Source of the DNA: Candidatus Liptonbacteria bacterium RIFCSPLOWO2_01_FULL_53_13
GTDB lineage: Bacteria > Patescibacteriota > Minisyncoccia > UBA6257 > 2-01-FULL-56-20
DNA: 6,398 nucleotides
Assembly: GCA_001818895.1 (NCBI GenBank)
Contig: MHLB01000032.1
Span: 1 to 6,398, forward strand
Direction of reading: 5' to 3'
Positions 4,910 to 6,398 of this stretch are shown here, in pieces; the stretch's first letter is position 1; every line of letters starts with the position of its first letter. Position numbers and translations under genes: made by a program. Below the pieces are notes generated by a model, which saw only the letters and a list, made by a program, of their open reading frames with translations, was not told the origin of the DNA and did no database searches.

Positions 4910-5886
4910 TGCACCGGCCAGCGGGAATGGGAGTAGGATTCAATTTCGCTCAGCTTGAGCGAGGTGGAAATATTCCCCGTGCGCATATAAAAGTATTCGT
5001 TGTTGTCAATTTTCAGGTACACCGGACGCGGGCTCGGAAGCGTTTCTATCACGCATACGTCCTTGCCCTCCACGTCGTGAAACCAAAGCTTGATAAGGTT
5101 GCGGAATTCGGGGCCTATCATATGGTTGAACGACTGCGTGAGATGATTCTCAAATCCGTCGCTGTCTTTCCGCTGAAGCGTTTGGTAGTCGCTCTTGAGA
5201 CCGAGTGGCGCGCGCGCGTCGCTCACCCCCACCACCAAATATCCTCCCCGCGAGTTCAGGAACGCGGCTATCGTTTTCATCGCCGCCTTCTCAATCTCGC
5301 GGCTCACGTTCCCCGCTTGGTAGTCAAACCGGAGGGACGATTTGAATTCCAGCCGGTCATGCTCGTCTTGCGCGAGAAGCGCCCGTATGTCGGGCACGTG
5401 CGAGAACGACTGCGCGGGAAGAAATTCTCCGCGTATGAGCTTCAAAACCTTTTCCGGACGCGAAATGTCCGCCAGCACGAAGGGCGGAGTGCCGTTTTTC
5501 ACGTAGAGCGAACCGAAACGGAACAGCTTCCCGAACGGGCTCGTGGCAATGGCGAACGCGGTGGACCTCCCTATCGCCGCCGTTCTCTCCCTGCGCCGTA
5601 CGATGCCGTACGCGTGCGTGATGGTTCCGGGATGCACGATGTATTCTTCGTAATACCAGGAAAGGAAGGCGTACACGGTGAGCCCGAACTGCACGAGCGA
5701 CAGAAACAGCATTTTTGCTACCTGATACGAAAGGAAATCCGAAAATGAGAGCTGTACGTAAAGCTCGTACTTGGCGTTCCCGAAAAGGGTCGCGATGAGA
5801 TAGAGGAGAAATGCCGCCGCCTCAACGGCCGCGAATTTCCACAGAAGGACCGCGGGGCTGCGCCTGATGGTTAATTCTCCGAGCAT
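4903..5886 (-). CDS. Membrane protein with PH-like segment and C-terminal Schlafen/AlbA_2 domain
   Basis: 327 residues. Two hydrophobic helices (about 12-35 and 54-78) are followed by a segment resembling bacterial PH domains of membrane proteins (bPH_2): YIVHPGTITHAYGIVRRRERT (82-102) and SPFGKLFRFGSLYVKNG (116-132). Residues 170-315 fit the Schlafen AlbA_2 family: EHDRLEFKSSL (175-185), AAFLNSRGGYLVVGVSD (207-223), then EYFYMRTGNIST (297-308) near the end. E175 and E180 keep the spacing of the two glutamates in the Schlafen RNase active site, and D223 matches the third acidic residue. Other AlbA_2 proteins are described as DNA-binding or ATP-binding, so nuclease activity is inference. ATG 5886 is the only good start; an in-frame TGA lies about 20 bases upstream and no Shine-Dalgarno is close. 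It stands alone, convergent with the RsbW-like gene. Confidence 0.82.
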   Translation of the reverse strand: MLGELTIRRSPAVLLWKFAAVEAAAFLLYLIATLFGNAKYELYVQLSFSDFLSYQVAKMLFLSLVQFGLTVYAFLSWYYEEYIVHPGTITHAYGIVRRRERTAAIGRSTAFAIATSPFGKLFRFGSLYVKNGTPPFVLADISRPEKVLKLIRGEFLPAQSFSHVPDIRALLAQDEHDRLEFKSSLRFDYQAGNVSREIEKAAMKTIAAFLNSRGGYLVVGVSDARAPLGLKSDYQTLQRKDSDGFENHLTQSFNHMIGPEFRNLIKLWFHDVEGKDVCVIETLPSPRPVYLKIDNNEYFYMRTGNISTSLKLSEIESYSHSRWPVQG

Positions 5887-5925
5887 TGAGGTAAAGAAAC
5901 TGCTTCAATCTCCGCGTATGCTCAA

Positions 5926-5954
5926 AATCTACCACGCCGAGTGCCTTGGAGCAA
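5926..5954 (-). promoter_or_regulatory. Promoter of the Schlafen-domain gene
   Basis: On the minus strand, TTGCTC (5954-5949) and TAGATT (5931-5926) are separated by 17 bp, with TGG before the -10 as an extended element. The expected start near 5919 gives a leader of about 33 bases, so unlike pilB this transcript is not leaderless. A GGAG in the leader is about 24 bases before ATG, too far for a normal Shine-Dalgarno. Confidence 0.5.
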
Positions 5955-6039
5955 ACTGGCGTTTTGAATGGCCAAGCACGGCCTTGCTCGCCGAGAGCGA
6001 TGTTTTTTGTTTTGATCGGCTGTCCGCGCCCTTTCTGTC

Positions 6040-6086
6040 ATTCCCGCGCCGAAGGTCCTGAGCCGGAGCGAAGGATAGGCGGGAAT
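6040..6086. repeat. Dispersed inverted repeat ATTCCCGC ... GCGGGAAT
   Basis: Perfect 8-bp arms (6040-6047 and 6079-6086) enclose 31 bases containing CCGAAGGTCCTGAGCCGG. The pattern TCATTCCCGC...GCGGGAATCCAG is a well-known type of dispersed intergenic repeat in many bacterial genomes. The copy-number claim for this genome cannot be tested within the window. Confidence 0.6.
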
Positions 6087-6106
6087 CCAGATCCATCACT
6101 TTGATT

Positions 6107-6155
6107 CTCCCTTTCCTAAAGGGAGCCCGCCCGAACGACTGTTCAGTCGGGCGGG
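6107..6155. repeat. Two adjacent perfect hairpins
   Basis: CTCCCTTT-CCT-AAAGGGAG (6107-6125) is an 8-bp stem. Directly next to it CCCGCCCGA (6126-6134) pairs with TCGGGCGGG (6147-6155), and CTG-TT-CAG can close the inner loop past a 4-base bulge. A GGGGAGGGATTTTT tract follows at 6167-6180. No plus-strand gene ends here, so this looks like a compound repeat, not a working terminator. Confidence 0.5.
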
Positions 6156-6191
6156 TACCTCGGAGAGGGGAGGGATTTTTCTCCTCTTTCT

Positions 6192-6266
6192 CCCCCTTCA
6201 CCCCGTTTACCCCTCCCGTTTTCCCCCTTGGCTCAAATGGTGGGAGATGAGCCAATGATTGGCTCA
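6192..6266. repeat. Palindrome/G-quadruplex element, copy 2
   Basis: 6192-6227 carries five C-runs on the plus strand, giving minus-strand G-runs of 5, 3, 4, 4 and 5 with loops of 5, 1, 5 and 4. TTGGCTCA (6228-6235) and the palindrome TGAGCCAATGATTGGCTCA (6248-6266) follow in the same order and orientation as copy 1. The fourth box of copy 1 is missing here. The element begins 19 bases past the stop of the minus-strand gene, so it lies in that gene's 3' region. Confidence 0.8.
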
Positions 6267-6285
6267 AGGGGTGCGAATTTTCCCG

Positions 6286-6398
6286 CTATCCCGCGAGCGA
6301 AAGAACCTTGTCCCGCGCGACGGGGAGCTCCGTTATCTTGTCCCGGCCTCCGCTGAAATGCCCCTTTGCGTGCTCAATGATGATTTCCGAGCCGAGCT
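6286..6398 (-). CDS. C-terminal end of an unrecognised protein (5' part beyond window)
   Basis: An open frame enters from the right edge and ends at TAG 6288-6286, giving 36 residues: LGSEIIIEHAKGHFSGG then RDKITELPVARDKVLSLAG. The composition is that of a soluble globular protein, with alternating hydrophobic and charged residues and codon use like the neighbouring genes, and its end coincides with the start of repeat-rich DNA. I do not recognise the family. No function is proposed. Confidence 0.5.
   Translation of the reverse strand, partial: LGSEIIIEHAKGHFSGGRDKITELPVARDKVLSLAG

Larger units (their letters stand above)
5887..6285. other. Intergenic region between the Schlafen-domain gene and the last partial gene
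   Basis: This 399-bp gap holds the Schlafen gene promoter, a TTCCCGC/GCGGGAA repeat, two strong hairpins, a purine/pyrimidine-biased stretch and the second palindrome/G-quadruplex element. A short plus-strand frame (5918-6061, MLKIYHAECLGANW...) crosses the promoter and ends in the repeat. I do not count it as a gene. Confidence 0.65.

Noticed and set aside
4927..5748. 273-residue plus-strand frame
   Set aside because: Antisense to the Schlafen-domain gene, Arg/His/Val-rich with no recognisable motif.
5918..6061. Possible small plus-strand gene (MLKIYHAECLGANW...)
   Set aside because: It crosses the promoter of the Schlafen gene and ends inside the ATTCCCGC repeat with the translation typical of that repeat. 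No promoter or ribosome site was found. Recurrence of the translation elsewhere would only show that the DNA is a dispersed repeat.
1..6398. tRNA genes, insertion sequences or a recoded UGA stop
   Set aside because: No cloverleaf with a TTCRA-type T-loop, no transposase motif and no in-frame UGA within the recognised genes was found; all visible stops are TAA or TAG.

Overview
The window looks like chromosomal DNA of an uncultivated Patescibacteria (Candidate Phyla Radiation) bacterium, most likely of the Parcubacteria type. This is inferred, not proven, from four things: a type IV pilus ATPase without its usual N-terminal domain, a secreted protein joining Ig-like repeats to a coiled coil and a peptidoglycan-binding domain, start codons without Shine-Dalgarno sequences placed one turn after a -10 box, and GC-rich intergenic DNA full of small hairpin repeats. 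All visible stops are TAA or TAG and tryptophan uses TGG, so nothing suggests a recoded UGA.

Layout. Bases 1-1927, minus strand: a two-gene type IV pilus/type II secretion-like operon, pilB (motor ATPase) followed with an 8-base overlap by pilC (inner-membrane platform, cut by the window edge). Bases 1928-2430: a divergent intergenic region with the pilB promoter, a perfect 10-bp inverted repeat, a 9-bp-period array, several hairpin repeats and the promoter/leader of the next gene. Bases 2431-3969, plus strand: a 512-residue secreted wall-binding protein. Bases 3970-4331: a terminator-like hairpin with a G-rich tract, a second 9-bp array, and a repeat element with a G-quadruplex motif and a 19-bp palindrome. 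Bases 4332-4862, plus strand: a small RsbW/SpoIIAB-like ATPase. Bases 4903-5886, minus strand and convergent: a membrane protein with two predicted helices, a PH-like segment and a Schlafen/AlbA_2 domain. Bases 5887-6285: a promoter, dispersed repeats and a second copy of the palindrome/G-quadruplex element. Bases 6286-6398, minus strand: the last 36 codons of an unrecognised gene.

How the genes fit together. PilB and PilC are parts of one machine that polymerises pilin-like fibres. The secreted protein would act at the cell surface, but nothing shows that it uses that machine. The RsbW-like ATPase and the Schlafen membrane protein look like regulatory or stress-related singletons with no visible partners. 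The least usual items are the membrane PH-Schlafen fusion, a promoter form shared by pilB and the RsbW-like gene that predicts leaderless mRNAs, and the duplicated palindrome/G-quadruplex element.
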